From NCBI RefSeq assembly GCF_030845995.1, contig NZ_CP132719.1, forward strand, positions 2,976,001 to 3,040,000: a DNA stretch of 64,000 nucleotides. Direction: 5' to 3'. Position numbers and translations under genes: made by a program. This document shows positions 18,301 to 26,380 of the stretch, in pieces (the stretch's first letter is position 1; each line of letters starts with the position of its first letter). A model generated the notes under the pieces. The model had not been told where the DNA came from. It ran no database searches and worked only from the letters and a program-made list of their open reading frames with translations. The DNA is from Geothrix sp. 21YS21S-4 (GTDB taxonomy: Bacteria; Acidobacteriota; Holophagae; Holophagales; Holophagaceae).

Positions 18301-18824
18301 GTGATGCGGCGGGCGAGGGGATGGAACTCGGGGGTGGTGCGGGGGTCGAGGTCGCACTGCCGCACCATGTCGTCGATCATCCCCTGGAGACCCATCCGGC
18401 GGCCATCCTCGGGGCTGTAGATGCGGGCGACGCCGTAGGCCTCCAGCTCGCGGATCTCCTCGGGCGCGATCACCCCGCCCCCGCCGCCGAAGACCCGGAT
18501 GTGGCCCGCGCCCCGCTCCTTCAGGAGGTCCACCATGTACTTGAAGTACTCCACGTGGCCGCCCTGGTAGCTGGAGACGGCGATGCCCTGGGCGTCCTCC
18601 TGGACGGCGGTCTCCACCACGTCCAGCACCGAGCGGTTGTGGCCCAGGTGGATCACCTCGCAGCCCGCGGCCTGGAGGATCCGCCGCATGATGTTGATGC
18701 TGGCGTCGTGGCCGTCGAACAGGCTGGCGGCGGTGACGAACCGGATCTTGTGGCGCGGGACGTAGCCCTCCGGCGGAAGGCCGGAGCCGGCGGCGGGCTG
18801 AGTGGGCGCGGTGGCTGTGGACAT
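15396..18824 (-). CDS. icmF: Fused isobutyryl-CoA mutase IcmF (B12-dependent, with built-in GTPase chaperone)
   Basis: This 1,142-residue protein has the IcmF order. The B12-binding domain spans about residues 25-155, with DGHD at 37-40 providing the axial-ligand His39. A MeaB-like P-loop GTPase domain covers about 190-430 (GTGGAGKS 199-206; NKAD later). A linker leads to the methylmalonyl-CoA-mutase-type TIM barrel, about 560-1142 ([19 protein letters not shown]). IcmF interconverts isobutyryl-CoA and n-butyryl-CoA with adenosylcobalamin; the GTPase part guards cofactor loading. Length is normal. Related fused mutases act on pivalyl-CoA or isovaleryl-CoA, so the substrate is not certain. GGGGGTCCC precedes the ATG. 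It stands as a single gene. Confidence 0.93.
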   Translation of the reverse strand: MSTATAPTQPAAGSGLPPEGYVPRHKIRFVTAASLFDGHDASINIMRRILQAAGCEVIHLGHNRSVLDVVETAVQEDAQGIAVSSYQGGHVEYFKYMVDLLKERGAGHIRVFGGGGGVIAPEEIRELEAYGVARIYSPEDGRRMGLQGMIDDMVRQCDLDPRTTPEFHPLARRITRIELGETDGLAKPVAKVPVLGITGTGGAGKSSLIDELLRRFLVDFPDKRVAVLSVDPTKRKTGGALLGDRIRMNSLYHPELRDRVFMRSLATRGAAHRATSGALVASIAAAQGAGYDLVIVETAGIGQSDSEIADLVDLSMYVMTPEYGAASQLEKIDMLDFADVVVLNKADKRGAEDALRDVRKQYQRAHRRFDEALDDMPVFATCASQFNDPATNWLFVNLVKVLAAKAGVDWAPKLEAGPGNPRRAAIIPPERGRYLAEIADTVQGYKAWARRQAETAELAHALWTSLRTLGDKVPAAGAFYDAAHLTESVEGEQGPAIRVLRQRYQEHLGELHGECRRLVHDWAELKRSYAEPENVYVVRGREIRTANYTVSLSGSPIPKVALPPQSGWGELLRWQLLENLPGRFPFTGGVFEYKRVGEDPTRMFAGEGTPERTNKRFHYVSQGQPAVRLSTAFDSVTLYGEDPHVRPDIYGKVGNSGVSVCTVDDAKKLYSGFDLLCPTTSVSMTINGPAPTMLAFFLNAAIDQRAEQWLKEHSQFEAAQAKIDAMYAAKGLVRPRYEGALPAGNDGLGLALLGVTSDEFLPPEVYAKLRTEALQTVRGTVQADILKEDQAQNTCIFSTEFSLKVMGDIQQTFIEEKVRNFYSVSISGYHIAEAGANPISQLAFTLANGFTFVEYYLSRGMHIDDFAPNLSFFFSNGLDPEYSVIGRVARRIWAVAMKEKYGANDRSQKLKYHIQTSGRSLHAQEIDFNDIRTTLQALYAIYDNCNSLHTNAYDEAITTPTEESVRRAIAVQLIINRELGLARNENPLQGAFIVEQLTELVEEAVLLEFRRLADRGGVLGAMETMYQRGKIQEESMHYEHLKHSGELPIVGVNTFLNLHPAELGAPELIRSTEAEKRQQIDNLAAFHARNADRAPAALARLKDVARAGGNLFDALLDAAKVCSLGQISQALYEVGGQYRRNM

Positions 18825-18892
18825 GGGACCCCCGTTCGGGCGAAAGCCCAGTCTAGCGGCCCCGCCCGCCGCATAATCGGAAGGGAGCTCCC

Positions 18893-20059
18893 ATGATCCG
18901 CGCCGCCCTGATCCTCCTCGCCGCCCTGGCCCTCCCCGCCCAGGGGCCGACCACCCAAGCGCCCCGCCCCGCGGCTCCCACCGAGGAGAGCATCATCGAG
19001 CGGTTCCGCGCGCACGCGGCTCCCCGCCCGGTGGCCCCCGCCGCCCCCCTCAGCGCCGAGGAGCGGAACACCATCCGCCGGTTCAAGGAGATCAAGCCGA
19101 GCGTGGTGTTCGTGTCCGCCTACGTCCAGCTCTCGAACGACTCCGACAAGATTCCGGCGGGCTCGGGCACGGGCTTCGTGTGGGATGAGTGGGGGCACAT
19201 CGTCACCAACCACCACGTCATCAGCAAGGAAGTGAACGGAAAGCTGCTCGCTGACGCCAAGGAGGTGGAAATCACCCTGGCCGGGGGCAAGACCTACAAG
19301 GGCCGCGTGATCGGCGCCAGCTTCGCCTACGACATCGCCGTGATCCAGGCCTTCGCGCCCCTGGATGCGCTGCGCCCCATTCCCATCGGCGCCAGCGGCG
19401 GCCTCCAGGTGGGCCAATCGGTCCTGGCCGTGGGCAACCCCTTCGGCCTGGACCACTCCCTCAGCCGGGGCGTCATCTCCGCCCTCGGACGGGAGATCGC
19501 CACCGGGTACAGCACCTGGATCCTCAATTCCATCCAGACGGACGCCGCCATCAACCCCGGCAACTCCGGCGGCCCCTTGCTCGACAGCGGCGGGCGCCTC
19601 ATCGGGATGAACACCGCCATCGCGGCCACCCGGGGAGAAGGGTCCGTGGGCGTCGGATTCGCGATCCCCGTGGACACCCTGAACGGGGTGGTGCCGCGGC
19701 TGATCGCCCGGGGCTTCCTCCACCCCCCGAGCATGGGCTTCGATTCCTGGCCCTCGGCCATCACCCAACAGACGTTCGGGCTCCGCGGCATCCTCATCGG
19801 AAAGGTGACGCCCGGGACGCCCGCCGCCCGGGCCGGCCTCCGCGCCATGGAGCTGGACGATTCGGGCCGCGTGCGCGTGATGGGCGACGTCCTGCTGGGC
19901 TACCAGGGGCGGGCGATCGAAAGCGAAGGCCAGTTCATGGCCATGCTCGAACTGGAGCCGCCCGCCGACGAGATCGTCTTCGACGTCCTGCGGGACGGCA
20001 AGATGATCAAGGTGACCCTCCGCTTCACCGAAGAGGACGCCCGGCCCGCCAGCATCTGA
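18893..20059 (+). CDS. HtrA/DegP-like exported serine protease with one PDZ domain
   Basis: This 388-residue protein has a signal peptide ([18 protein letters not shown]), then a Pro-rich spacer. The trypsin-like domain, about residues 65-260, has the complete triad: His108 in TNHHVI, Asp147 in YDIAVI and Ser225 in NPGNSGGP. A single C-terminal PDZ domain ([15 protein letters not shown], then [11 protein letters not shown]-like ending) follows. Such proteases remove misfolded periplasmic proteins or act in envelope stress signalling. GGGAGCTCCC precedes the ATG. It is divergent from icmF with 68 bases between and converges with the DUF1573-like gene, only 6 bases apart. Confidence 0.92.
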   Translation: MIRAALILLAALALPAQGPTTQAPRPAAPTEESIIERFRAHAAPRPVAPAAPLSAEERNTIRRFKEIKPSVVFVSAYVQLSNDSDKIPAGSGTGFVWDEWGHIVTNHHVISKEVNGKLLADAKEVEITLAGGKTYKGRVIGASFAYDIAVIQAFAPLDALRPIPIGASGGLQVGQSVLAVGNPFGLDHSLSRGVISALGREIATGYSTWILNSIQTDAAINPGNSGGPLLDSGGRLIGMNTAIAATRGEGSVGVGFAIPVDTLNGVVPRLIARGFLHPPSMGFDSWPSAITQQTFGLRGILIGKVTPGTPAARAGLRAMELDDSGRVRVMGDVLLGYQGRAIESEGQFMAMLELEPPADEIVFDVLRDGKMIKVTLRFTEEDARPASI

Positions 20060-20065
20060 GTCGCT

Positions 20066-21103
20066 TCAGTGCGTGTGCGGATGGGCGTGTTCGTGCGCCT
20101 CGGGCGGCGGAGGCAGGGGCCTGGGCTTTTCCGCCGGGGCCTTGGGATCCAGGAACCGCAGGGGCACGTTCAGGGGCGCCTCCAGGTTCGAGCAGCGGAG
20201 GACCAGCACCGCGTCGGCACTCGCGCCGGTCCGGCGGATCCGCAGGACCTGCCGCGCGGCCGAAGGATGCAACTCGTCCACCACCGTGAATCCCGCCCCC
20301 TCGATGGCCATCTCCCGGAGCTCGAAGGGCCGGCCATCCCGGGCCGTCAGTTCCAGTTCCAGCTCCGTGGTGCGGAGGTCCGCGAAGACCAGGCGGGAGG
20401 GCGTCGCGATCACCGGCAGGGTCAGGCGCCAGTCCGCGTAGAGCGTGAACACCGGCTGCCGGGGCGCATTGGTCGCCACCTTCACGATCTCCAACCCCGC
20501 GGTGACGCCGGGCTTCAGGGCACTGGGCCGCAGCTTCAAGCGCAGGTCGCCGCTGTCCCCGGCGGGACCCAGCTCCGCCTCCAAATAGGAGGGCAATTCC
20601 GAGGCGAGCACCAGCTTGAGGGGATCGCCCCCCTCCCGCCGGAAGCGGAAGGTCACCTCGGGCCGCTCGTGGGGCAGGACGTCCCCGAAGCTGCGGCGCT
20701 CGGCGTCCACGGCCACTTCGGGCCGCACCAGCATGTCGTAGCGCAGGATGTAATTGGGCTGGGCGGGATCATCCGTGCCCAGGCGCACGGCGCCCTTGAT
20801 GGGGCCTTCCAGGCCCGTGGGATCCACCTTCACCCGGACGGTGCGGACCTCGCCCGGCTGCAGCGGCGCCGCCAGCTGGGCCTCGTCCAGGCTCAATCCC
20901 AGCGACAGGTCCAGGACGCGCAGGCGGAACGGGCGGTCGTGGAGGCTGCGGATGCCGTAGGCGGCCTCGCGCGTCTCCCGCGGCCCCACGCTGCCCAGAT
21001 GCACCGGAAAGGGCGTGGTCATCTCGATGCGGGCCGGAGGCACGGGATCCGGCGCGGGAGCGGGGGCCTGAAGCAGGGAAAGGAGGAGCGCGAAGGCGAG
21101 CAT
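20066..21103 (-). CDS. Exported DUF1573-like Ig-fold protein with His-rich tail
   Basis: This 345-residue protein has a signal peptide (MLAFALLLSLLQAPAPA). Its repeating beta-sandwich segments use a motif typical of DUF1573/ASH-type Ig folds: the phrase on the ground state (VHLGSVGPRETREAAYGI; FGDVLPHERPEVTFRF; FADLRTTELELEL), each followed by LxPGxxxxVxVxxD-type strands. About three domains fit between residues 25 and 320. The C-terminus is Pro-rich and ends HEHAHPHTH, a possible metal-binding tail. Such proteins are envelope adhesive or scaffold modules with no known reaction. It is transcribed away from the PKD protein gene, so the 149-base gap should hold both promoters. Confidence 0.7.
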   Translation of the reverse strand: MLAFALLLSLLQAPAPAPDPVPPARIEMTTPFPVHLGSVGPRETREAAYGIRSLHDRPFRLRVLDLSLGLSLDEAQLAAPLQPGEVRTVRVKVDPTGLEGPIKGAVRLGTDDPAQPNYILRYDMLVRPEVAVDAERRSFGDVLPHERPEVTFRFRREGGDPLKLVLASELPSYLEAELGPAGDSGDLRLKLRPSALKPGVTAGLEIVKVATNAPRQPVFTLYADWRLTLPVIATPSRLVFADLRTTELELELTARDGRPFELREMAIEGAGFTVVDELHPSAARQVLRIRRTGASADAVLVLRCSNLEAPLNVPLRFLDPKAPAEKPRPLPPPPEAHEHAHPHTH

Positions 21104-21252
21104 GGCGATTCCTGGGGAATCCCTCCAGTGTGCCGCGCGAAACGGCCCGAAGAAGGATGTTAATTCTTGTGAAGAACAGGAAATTCACGTTCACGACACG
21201 CCCGATGCCGGTGGAATGGAGAGGATCCTTCCTTCCCCTTTTCGAGGTGTCC

Positions 21253-22890
21253 ATGCGCTCCTTCCGCGTTCCGCTGATCTTCGCCCTGGCGTCGGCCCTG
21301 GCGATCTCCGCCCAGGCTCCCAAACGGATCCTGTTCGACCACACCCGCCACGAGGAGGCGGGCACTTCCGCCGAGTGGGTGATCTGCTCCGCCAGCGAGC
21401 CCGATCCCAGCCCGGCGGCCCCCGCGTCCGAAGCCGACTGGAACGGCGGCATCAGCGCCTGGGCCTTCGACCTCTACCAGGCGGGCTACAAGGTCCAGTC
21501 CCTCCCGCCGTCGGGCCGCCTCACCTACGGCGACGCCACCAACGCCCAGGATCTCTCCAACTACGCGGTCTACATCCTTCCGGAGCCGTACCTGAAGTTC
21601 ACCGCGGCGGAAAAGCAGGCGATCCTCGCCTTCGTCCAGAACGGCGGCGGACTGTTCCTGGTGGGCAACCACCCCGGCTCCGCCCGCTACAGCGGCACGG
21701 GCGGAACCGACGCCTACACGGCCTTCAACGACCTGGTGGCGGTGAACGGGACCAATCCCTACGGGTTCACCTTCGTGCCCGGCCACGGCCCCGGCGACTC
21801 CCTGGCCGACACCACCAGCACCGCCTTCTCCACCGGCACGAGCCCCGCCGAGCAGGCCATCCTCCACGGCGCCTACGGGTCCCTGGGGCTGATGGACTTC
21901 CACTCCTATTCCTACCTGACCGTGAACACGGCCCAGAACCCCAGCGTGCGCGAGATCCTCCGCACCCAGGTGAGCGGCGACACGGGGTCGTTCATCGTGA
22001 CCTGCACCCTCGGGAACGGCCGCGTGGTGGCCATCAGCGACAGCGCTCCCACCGACGACGGGACCACCACCACCTCGGGCAAGGCGCTGCACAACAGCTA
22101 CACGATCAACAGCAACCGCGCCTTCTTCCTGAACGCCACCGCCTACCTCGCCGGGGACAGCGGCCCCGCGGCGCCGACGCCGGTGGTGGGGATCGCGACG
22201 CCGGCCTCGAACGTCTCCCTCGCCGCGGGCGGCTCCGTCAGCTTCCAGGGGACCGCCAGCATCTCCGACGGCAGCGCCCTCAGCTACGGCTGGGCCTTCG
22301 GCGACGGCGCCACCGCTGCGGTCCTGGGTCCGATCAGCCACGCGTACGGAACGGCGGGCACCTACACCGCCACCTTCACGGCCACCAGCAACCAGGGCAA
22401 GTCCGCGTCCGCCACCCGGACCATCACCGTCACCTCCGCGACCGGCAGCAGCCTGAAGGAGACCTTCGACACCGGCGACAAGGCCGCCTACGCCACGGGG
22501 ACCGTCGCCCTCCCCACCGGCACGTGGACGCTGAACGACGCCCTGCTGGGCGACACCGCCAGCGACCGGAAGGTGGGCGCCCAGAGCGTCCGCGCCCGCA
22601 ACAGCGCCAAGGTCACCATGAACTTCAACTTCGCCGGCGGCGCCAAGACCGTCACCGTCAAGCACGCCAAGTACGGGACGGACGACCCCTCCACCTGGGG
22701 GCTGTGGTACTCCACCAACGGCGGCGGCGCCTGGACGCAGGCGGGAACGGCGGTCAGCACCACCTCCACCACCCTGGCCACCGCCACCTTCACGGTGAAC
22801 GTCGCCGCGCCCATCCGCTTCGAGCTCCGCAAGACCGACGGCAGCTCCAACCGCGTGAACTTCGACGACGTCACCATCACGGGCTACTGA
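21253..22890 (+). CDS. Secreted protein: ThuA/GATase-like domain, PKD domain and C-terminal beta-sandwich
   Basis: This 545-residue protein starts at the ATG behind GAGGTGTCC, giving a signal peptide (MRSFRVPLIFALASALAISAQA). Residues about 25-300 resemble GATase/ThuA-type domains (YAVYILPEPYLKFTAAEKQ; FVQNGGGLFLVGNH). A PKD domain spans about 310-395 (FGDGATAAVLGPISHAYG; TYTATFTATS). The C-terminal 140 residues form a beta-sandwich found at the ends of many secreted proteins (ETFDTGDKAAYATG at its start; NFDDVTITGY at its end). It is probably an extracellular or surface protein that binds polysaccharide or other proteins. No catalytic residues can be assigned. Confidence 0.72.
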   Translation: MRSFRVPLIFALASALAISAQAPKRILFDHTRHEEAGTSAEWVICSASEPDPSPAAPASEADWNGGISAWAFDLYQAGYKVQSLPPSGRLTYGDATNAQDLSNYAVYILPEPYLKFTAAEKQAILAFVQNGGGLFLVGNHPGSARYSGTGGTDAYTAFNDLVAVNGTNPYGFTFVPGHGPGDSLADTTSTAFSTGTSPAEQAILHGAYGSLGLMDFHSYSYLTVNTAQNPSVREILRTQVSGDTGSFIVTCTLGNGRVVAISDSAPTDDGTTTTSGKALHNSYTINSNRAFFLNATAYLAGDSGPAAPTPVVGIATPASNVSLAAGGSVSFQGTASISDGSALSYGWAFGDGATAAVLGPISHAYGTAGTYTATFTATSNQGKSASATRTITVTSATGSSLKETFDTGDKAAYATGTVALPTGTWTLNDALLGDTASDRKVGAQSVRARNSAKVTMNFNFAGGAKTVTVKHAKYGTDDPSTWGLWYSTNGGGAWTQAGTAVSTTSTTLATATFTVNVAAPIRFELRKTDGSSNRVNFDDVTITGY

Positions 22891-22917
22891 TACCTGTTTG
22901 CATTCAATTCAAAAGAT

Positions 22918-23010
22918 AAGGATCACCACCAAGGCACCAAGGACACCAAGAACCACATCCGCAGTGGACAGAGCTTTTCTTGGTGCCTTGGTGTCTTGGT
23001 GGTGAAAAGA
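22918..23010. repeat. CACCAAGG-type palindromic repeat, copy 1
   Basis: The left arm at 22924-22952 is built of CACCAAGG-like words and pairs with 22977-23004 almost perfectly, around a 24-nt unrelated centre. The same arms occur at 24611-24703 with a different centre. It is non-coding, and is one of the intergenic CACCAAGG/CACGAAGG palindromes scattered through many environmental genomes. Confidence 0.85.
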
Positions 23011-23065
23011 AAACCCTGCGTCTTGATCCCACATGGATAGGAGCGCCCCTCCGCCCCGCTACGCG

Positions 23066-23092
23066 AACCCCGGGTCCCCACCCGGGGTTTTC
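23066..23092 (+). terminator. Terminator-like hairpin before yjbQ
   Basis: AACCCCGGGT (23066-23075) pairs perfectly with ACCCGGGGTT (23080-23089), 4-nt loop, followed by TTTTC. It lies between the PKD gene and yjbQ on their shared strand and should insulate one from the other. Confidence 0.7.
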
Positions 23093-23106
23093 GCTATCCT
23101 GCCCCC

Positions 23107-23541
23107 ATGAAGAGCCACCGCAAGGTCCTCACGCTCCACGTCCCCGGCCGCACGGGCTTCGTGAACCTCACGGAAGAGGTGGCCGCCGCCGTCCGCGCCA
23201 GCGGCGTGAAGGAGGGCCTGTGCCTGGTGAACCCCATGCACATCACCGCCAGCGTGTTCATCAATGACGAGGAGTCCGGCCTGAAGCAGGACTACCTCCG
23301 CTGGCTGGAGAAGCTGGCGCCCTTCAATCCCGGCAGCGATCCCGCCGCCGGCGGCTACCTCCACAACCGAACGGGAGAGGACAACGGCGACGCCCACCAC
23401 AAGCGCCAGGTCATGGGCCGCGAGGTGGTGGTGGCCATCACTGGCGGGAAGCTGGACTTCGGGACCTGGGAGCAGATCTTCTACGGCGAATTCGACGGCG
23501 GGCGCGACAAGCGCGTGCTCATCAAGATCATCGGCGAGTGA
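23107..23541 (+). CDS. yjbQ: YjbQ/UPF0047 family protein (secondary thiamine-phosphate synthase-like)
   Basis: This 144-residue protein is typical in length and motif for the family. [15 protein letters not shown] holds the first conserved His, then come [21 protein letters not shown] and [19 protein letters not shown]. coli YjbQ can complement a thiamine-phosphate synthase mutant weakly, but its true reaction is unknown. The gene is cytoplasmic and starts 15 bases after a terminator hairpin, so its promoter must overlap that hairpin. Its last 14 bases overlap the end of the convergent receiver gene, which may create antisense interference. Confidence 0.9.
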   Translation: MKSHRKVLTLHVPGRTGFVNLTEEVAAAVRASGVKEGLCLVNPMHITASVFINDEESGLKQDYLRWLEKLAPFNPGSDPAAGGYLHNRTGEDNGDAHHKRQVMGREVVVAITGGKLDFGTWEQIFYGEFDGGRDKRVLIKIIGE

Positions 23542-24001
23542 GGAAAGGCTCGGGAACCAGGGCGGTCGCGCCTTCCAGGGCCAGGCACTCGGCGAGCTTC
23601 TCGCCCAGTTCGCCCACGGTGTAGGGCTTGGGAAGGAAGCGGGTCCGGGGATCCTCCGACAGGATGTGGCCCACGTCCTCATGGGGGAAAGCCGACGACA
23701 GCAGGATGGGGACCCGCGCGCCCGCGCCGCCCCGGCTCCGCAATTCCCCCCGCAGCTCGGCTCCCCCCATCGCGGGCATGGTCATGTCCAGGAGCACCAG
23801 GTCGATCTCCGCCCTCCGGCGGTCGAATATCCGCAGGCCCTCGGGCGCCGTGGCCGCCTCGATCACCTGGAAGCCGAGGAAGAGGAGCACCTCCCGCACC
23901 ACCTCGCGGACCATGTCCTCGTCCTCCACCACGAGGACGACGGGCGGCGCCTTCTTCACGGGATCTGCTTCCGGAATCACTGGGCCTTTCCCCTTAGACA
24001 A
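23528..24001 (-). CDS. Receiver-only (CheY-like) response regulator
   Basis: This protein of about 157 residues has one receiver domain: acidic pair in [10 protein letters not shown], phospho-acceptor Asp in [13 protein letters not shown], the Ser of LLSSAF and the Lys of FLPKPYTV. There is no output domain, so it acts by phosphate relay or protein binding. Two starts are possible: TTG at 24001, inside a 13-bp palindrome (23998-24010), or GTG at 23980, preceded by AAGGGGAAAGG. The GTG would free the palindrome as an operator. It is divergent from an XRE regulator that has the same palindrome upstream. No histidine kinase is adjacent. Confidence 0.85.
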   Translation of the reverse strand: MSKGKGPVIPEADPVKKAPPVVLVVEDEDMVREVVREVLLFLGFQVIEAATAPEGLRIFDRRRAEIDLVLLDMTMPAMGGAELRGELRSRGGAGARVPILLSSAFPHEDVGHILSEDPRTRFLPKPYTVGELGEKLAECLALEGATALVPEPFLTRR

Positions 24002-24010
24002 CTGAGTTGT
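23998..24010. promoter_or_regulatory. ACAAC-N3-GTTGT palindrome at the receiver gene start
   Basis: ACAAC-TGA-GTTGT overlaps the TTG start of the receiver gene. Its arms are identical to those at 24147-24159, upstream of the XRE gene. ACAA-N-TTGT sites are typical operators of 434/P22-type HTH repressors, so XRE binding is a reasonable inference. Confidence 0.5.
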
Positions 24011-24146
24011 ATCACATTCGATGACCGCCGTGGTTTTCCAACCTCGACTTCCCTCCGCCCTCGCACTTAACTAGCCTGGAGGTCATGCGGCTACGGATTT
24101 TCGGCCACTCCTTCTCCCGGGGTGGCAGGTGCGGCCGTTCCGTTTT

Positions 24147-24159
24147 ACAACAGCGTTGT
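24147..24159. promoter_or_regulatory. ACAAC-N3-GTTGT palindrome upstream of the XRE gene
   Basis: ACAAC-AGC-GTTGT lies 17 bases before the XRE start, in the right place for autorepression. It shares both 5-base arms and the 3-base spacer with the site at 23998-24010. Confidence 0.5.
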
Positions 24160-24176
24160 CCACCGGGACACACCCC

Positions 24177-24590
24177 ATGAACTCGCCCGGGACCGGATTT
24201 CCCCGTCGGCTGCGCGAGGTGCGCGAGTCCCTGGGCTTCGGCCAGCAGGCCTTCGCCGACCTGCTGGAAGTCAGCCAGCAGACGGTCTCGCTGTGGGAGC
24301 GGGGCCGGCGCGTCCCGGGGCGGCGGATGTGGTCCCTGATCGAGCGGAAGCTGGGCTATTCCCGCGAGTCGCTGGAGACGGGCACGGGCTTCACGCTTCC
24401 GGATCCCGGCGTGGCCGAACGCCCCCTGGCGGGCCTCACCGTGCCCCTGCCCGTCCCCCGCGAGGGCGTGGCCGTCACCCGCGTGGGTCTGACCGGCCTC
24501 GCCGCCGAGGCCCTGGACCTGGGCCCCGCCCAGCGCGCCCTGCGCGAAGCCGTGCGGAAGGGCCGGCCAGTGTGGCTGGTGGTGGGCTGA
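24177..24590 (+). CDS. XRE-family helix-turn-helix regulator
   Basis: This 137-residue protein starts at the ATG MNSPGTG, chosen because the HTH begins soon after; its ribosome-binding site is weak. The HTH covers about residues 8-62: RLREVRESLGFGQQAFADLL, then VSQQTVSLWERGRRVPG as recognition helix region. The last 70 residues (pro-rich, then AEALDLGPAQRALREAV and PVWLVVG) match no domain I know and may sense a ligand or dimerise. The palindrome at 24147-24159 is a likely own operator, and the matching one at 23998-24010 would let it control the divergent receiver gene. Confidence 0.82.
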   Translation: MNSPGTGFPRRLREVRESLGFGQQAFADLLEVSQQTVSLWERGRRVPGRRMWSLIERKLGYSRESLETGTGFTLPDPGVAERPLAGLTVPLPVPREGVAVTRVGLTGLAAEALDLGPAQRALREAVRKGRPVWLVVG

Positions 24591-24610
24591 TACGGGTTTG
24601 CGCCTGAAAG

Positions 24611-24703
24611 AAGGATCACCACCAAGGCACGAAGACACCAAGCAAAGCAGGGGCCGGTTCCCGGGCCGTTCTTGGTGCCCTTGGTGTCTTGGTGGTGAAA
24701 GAG
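24611..24703. repeat. CACCAAGG-type palindromic repeat, copy 2
   Basis: The left arm at 24617-24642 pairs with 24671-24697; the GC-rich centre (24643-24670) differs from copy 1. The flanks AAGGATCACCACCAAGG and GGTGGTGAAA are shared with copy 1. It sits between the ends of XRE and the CDF transporter, where it may act as a terminator for both. Confidence 0.85.
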
Positions 24704-24731
24704 TCTTTTCAATGCGTGACGGGCCTGGGCC

Positions 24732-25634
24732 TCAGGCTTCGTCGGGCTCCACGAACAGGTGCTGGATCTGGGGGAAGCGGGCGCGGAGGCTCCGCTCCAG
24801 GGCGTTGATGGCGTCCACGAGGGCCCCGCCGCTGGGCTGCTCGTGGAACTTCACCTTGAGGGCCACCATCAACCGGTCGCTGCCCACGATCACCGCCACC
24901 AGGTTCAGGACGCGCTCCACGCCGGGATCCGCATCCGCGGCGGCGCGGATGGCGCCCCGCAGCGCCAGGGGCGGGGCCTCGTTCAGCAGGAGGCTGGCGA
25001 CCTCGGCGCCCACGAAGGCCGCCACGGCGATGAGCAGCAGCCCGATGGCGACGCTCCCGATTCCATCCCACACGGGATTGCCCGTAGCCAGCGTCAGGAG
25101 AACCGCCGCCAGGGCGATCACCAGCCCCAGCAGGGCCGCCATGTCCTCCGCCAAAACCACCACCAGCTCGGTGCTACTGGACTGGCGCAGGTAGCGCAGC
25201 AGGGACCGGCCCCGGCGCTCGGCCTCGGCGGCGTGGAGCGCCCCGCGCAGGGACCAGCCCTCCAGGGCGATGGCGAACAGCAGCAGGGCCACCGCCCACC
25301 CCAGCTGATGGGGGTGCTCCGGGTGGCGGATCTTGTGGATCCCCTCCACCAGCGAGTAGAGCCCGCCCACCGTGAACAGCAGCAGGGCCACCAGGAAGCT
25401 GGCGACGAAGGCCGCCTGGCCGTGGCCCAGCGGGTGCCTCGCGTTGGGGGGCCGGCTGCTCCCGCGGAGGCCCAGGAACAGCAGCACCTGGTTGGCGCAG
25501 TCCGCGGTGGAATGGATGGCCTCGGTGAGCAGGCTGGAACTGCGCGTGACGAAGAAGACACCGAACTTCGCCACGGCGATCCCGCCGTTGGCGATCAGGG
25601 CGAGGGCGACGGCGCGGGTGGAGGCGGCGGACAT
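24732..25634 (-). CDS. Cation diffusion facilitator (CDF) transporter, SLC30A9-like subgroup
   Basis: This 300-residue protein has six membrane segments and a C-terminal cytoplasmic domain. The HSTAD motif near residue 41 supplies the first half of the transport site. The second-site helix reads LAEDMAALLGLVIAL, where classical members have HxxxD; the EDxAAL form is characteristic of the ZnT9/SLC30A9-like subgroup. CDF proteins exchange divalent metal ions for protons; with the altered site, zinc export should not be assumed. The ATG lies 17 bases after the stop of the preceding exported-protein gene, so the two may be co-transcribed. Confidence 0.88.
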   Translation of the reverse strand: MSAASTRAVALALIANGGIAVAKFGVFFVTRSSSLLTEAIHSTADCANQVLLFLGLRGSSRPPNARHPLGHGQAAFVASFLVALLLFTVGGLYSLVEGIHKIRHPEHPHQLGWAVALLLFAIALEGWSLRGALHAAEAERRGRSLLRYLRQSSSTELVVVLAEDMAALLGLVIALAAVLLTLATGNPVWDGIGSVAIGLLLIAVAAFVGAEVASLLLNEAPPLALRGAIRAAADADPGVERVLNLVAVIVGSDRLMVALKVKFHEQPSGGALVDAINALERSLRARFPQIQHLFVEPDEA

Positions 25635-25651
25635 GGGTCCAGGTTAGCGGG

Positions 25652-26335
25652 TCAATCCCAGTGGCGGATCCAGGCCGGATCGTACTTGCCCTCGGCGGCG
25701 CGGGCCTCGGTCTCCACTTCGGCGTGGGCGACGCCCAGGGCCTGGAGCGCCGCCTGGAGAGCCTCGGCCCGCTGCTTCTGGAGGGCCGGCTTGAGGGCGC
25801 GGGTAACGGGCACCTGGACCGCCCACCGCCCGTCGGCGCCCCACCCTTCCACCCAGGTCCGCAGCTTCTCCTGCCCCGCGGGACTGAGCTCCGCCCGCTG
25901 GGGCAGGAAGAACAGGAGCCCCTCCCGCGGCGGCGCCTGGGAAACGGCCTTCGGAGACGAAGGCGGGGCGCCCGCCTCTTCCGCGACCGGGGGCAGTTCC
26001 GGCAGGGCCGCCAGATCCGTCCGCCAGGCGAGGTCGCCCTTCAACGGCGCGCCCATGGAACCCGGCGCCGGCTCGAACCGGCTCTCGGCCACGGCGTCGC
26101 GCACCTCCACCACGGCCAGATGGCCCAGGGTCGCGGAGGATCCCGGCCGCCGCACGGTCAGCCGCTGGCCCACTCGCAGCCCGCGGTCCCGGCCGCCCTC
26201 CAGCAGGTAGACCCGATCCGCGGACTCGTAGGGCGGCAGGCCCTTGCGCTCCACCGCCACGATCCGGCAGGGAGCTTCCGCCGGGACCGAGGCGGCCAGG
26301 AGGCCCGGGAGGCAGAGCAGGAGAAGACGTCGCAC
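25652..26335 (-). CDS. Exported protein with OmpA-like C-terminal region
   Basis: This 227-residue protein starts at a GTG behind GAGGCACCC. A signal peptide (RRLLLLCLPGLLAASVPA) leads to an N-terminal beta-rich region near residues 22-90 with RVYLLEGGRDRGLRVGQRLTV, a form seen in small FlgT/SH3-like modules. After a Pro-rich linker the C-terminal part resembles a degenerate OmpA-type domain: LLFFLPQRAELSPAGQEKLR and a QRAEALQAAL helix. The usual peptidoglycan-binding NxxLSxxRA signature is not intact. It may anchor to the cell wall, but this is a weak inference. It follows folC by 45 bases on the same strand. Confidence 0.6.
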   Translation of the reverse strand: MRRLLLLCLPGLLAASVPAEAPCRIVAVERKGLPPYESADRVYLLEGGRDRGLRVGQRLTVRRPGSSATLGHLAVVEVRDAVAESRFEPAPGSMGAPLKGDLAWRTDLAALPELPPVAEEAGAPPSSPKAVSQAPPREGLLFFLPQRAELSPAGQEKLRTWVEGWGADGRWAVQVPVTRALKPALQKQRAEALQAALQALGVAHAEVETEARAAEGKYDPAWIRHWD

Positions 26336-26380
26336 GGGTGCCTCATCGACCGGAGGAACGCAGGACTTGGGGGACGGCGT

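Noticed and set aside
15264-18896. A 1,210-codon open frame on the plus strand opposite icmF
   Set aside because: It is the antisense shadow of icmF: GC-rich codon bias keeps the opposite frame open. Its product is low-complexity Gly/Val/His-rich sequence with no motif, while icmF has all family motifs.
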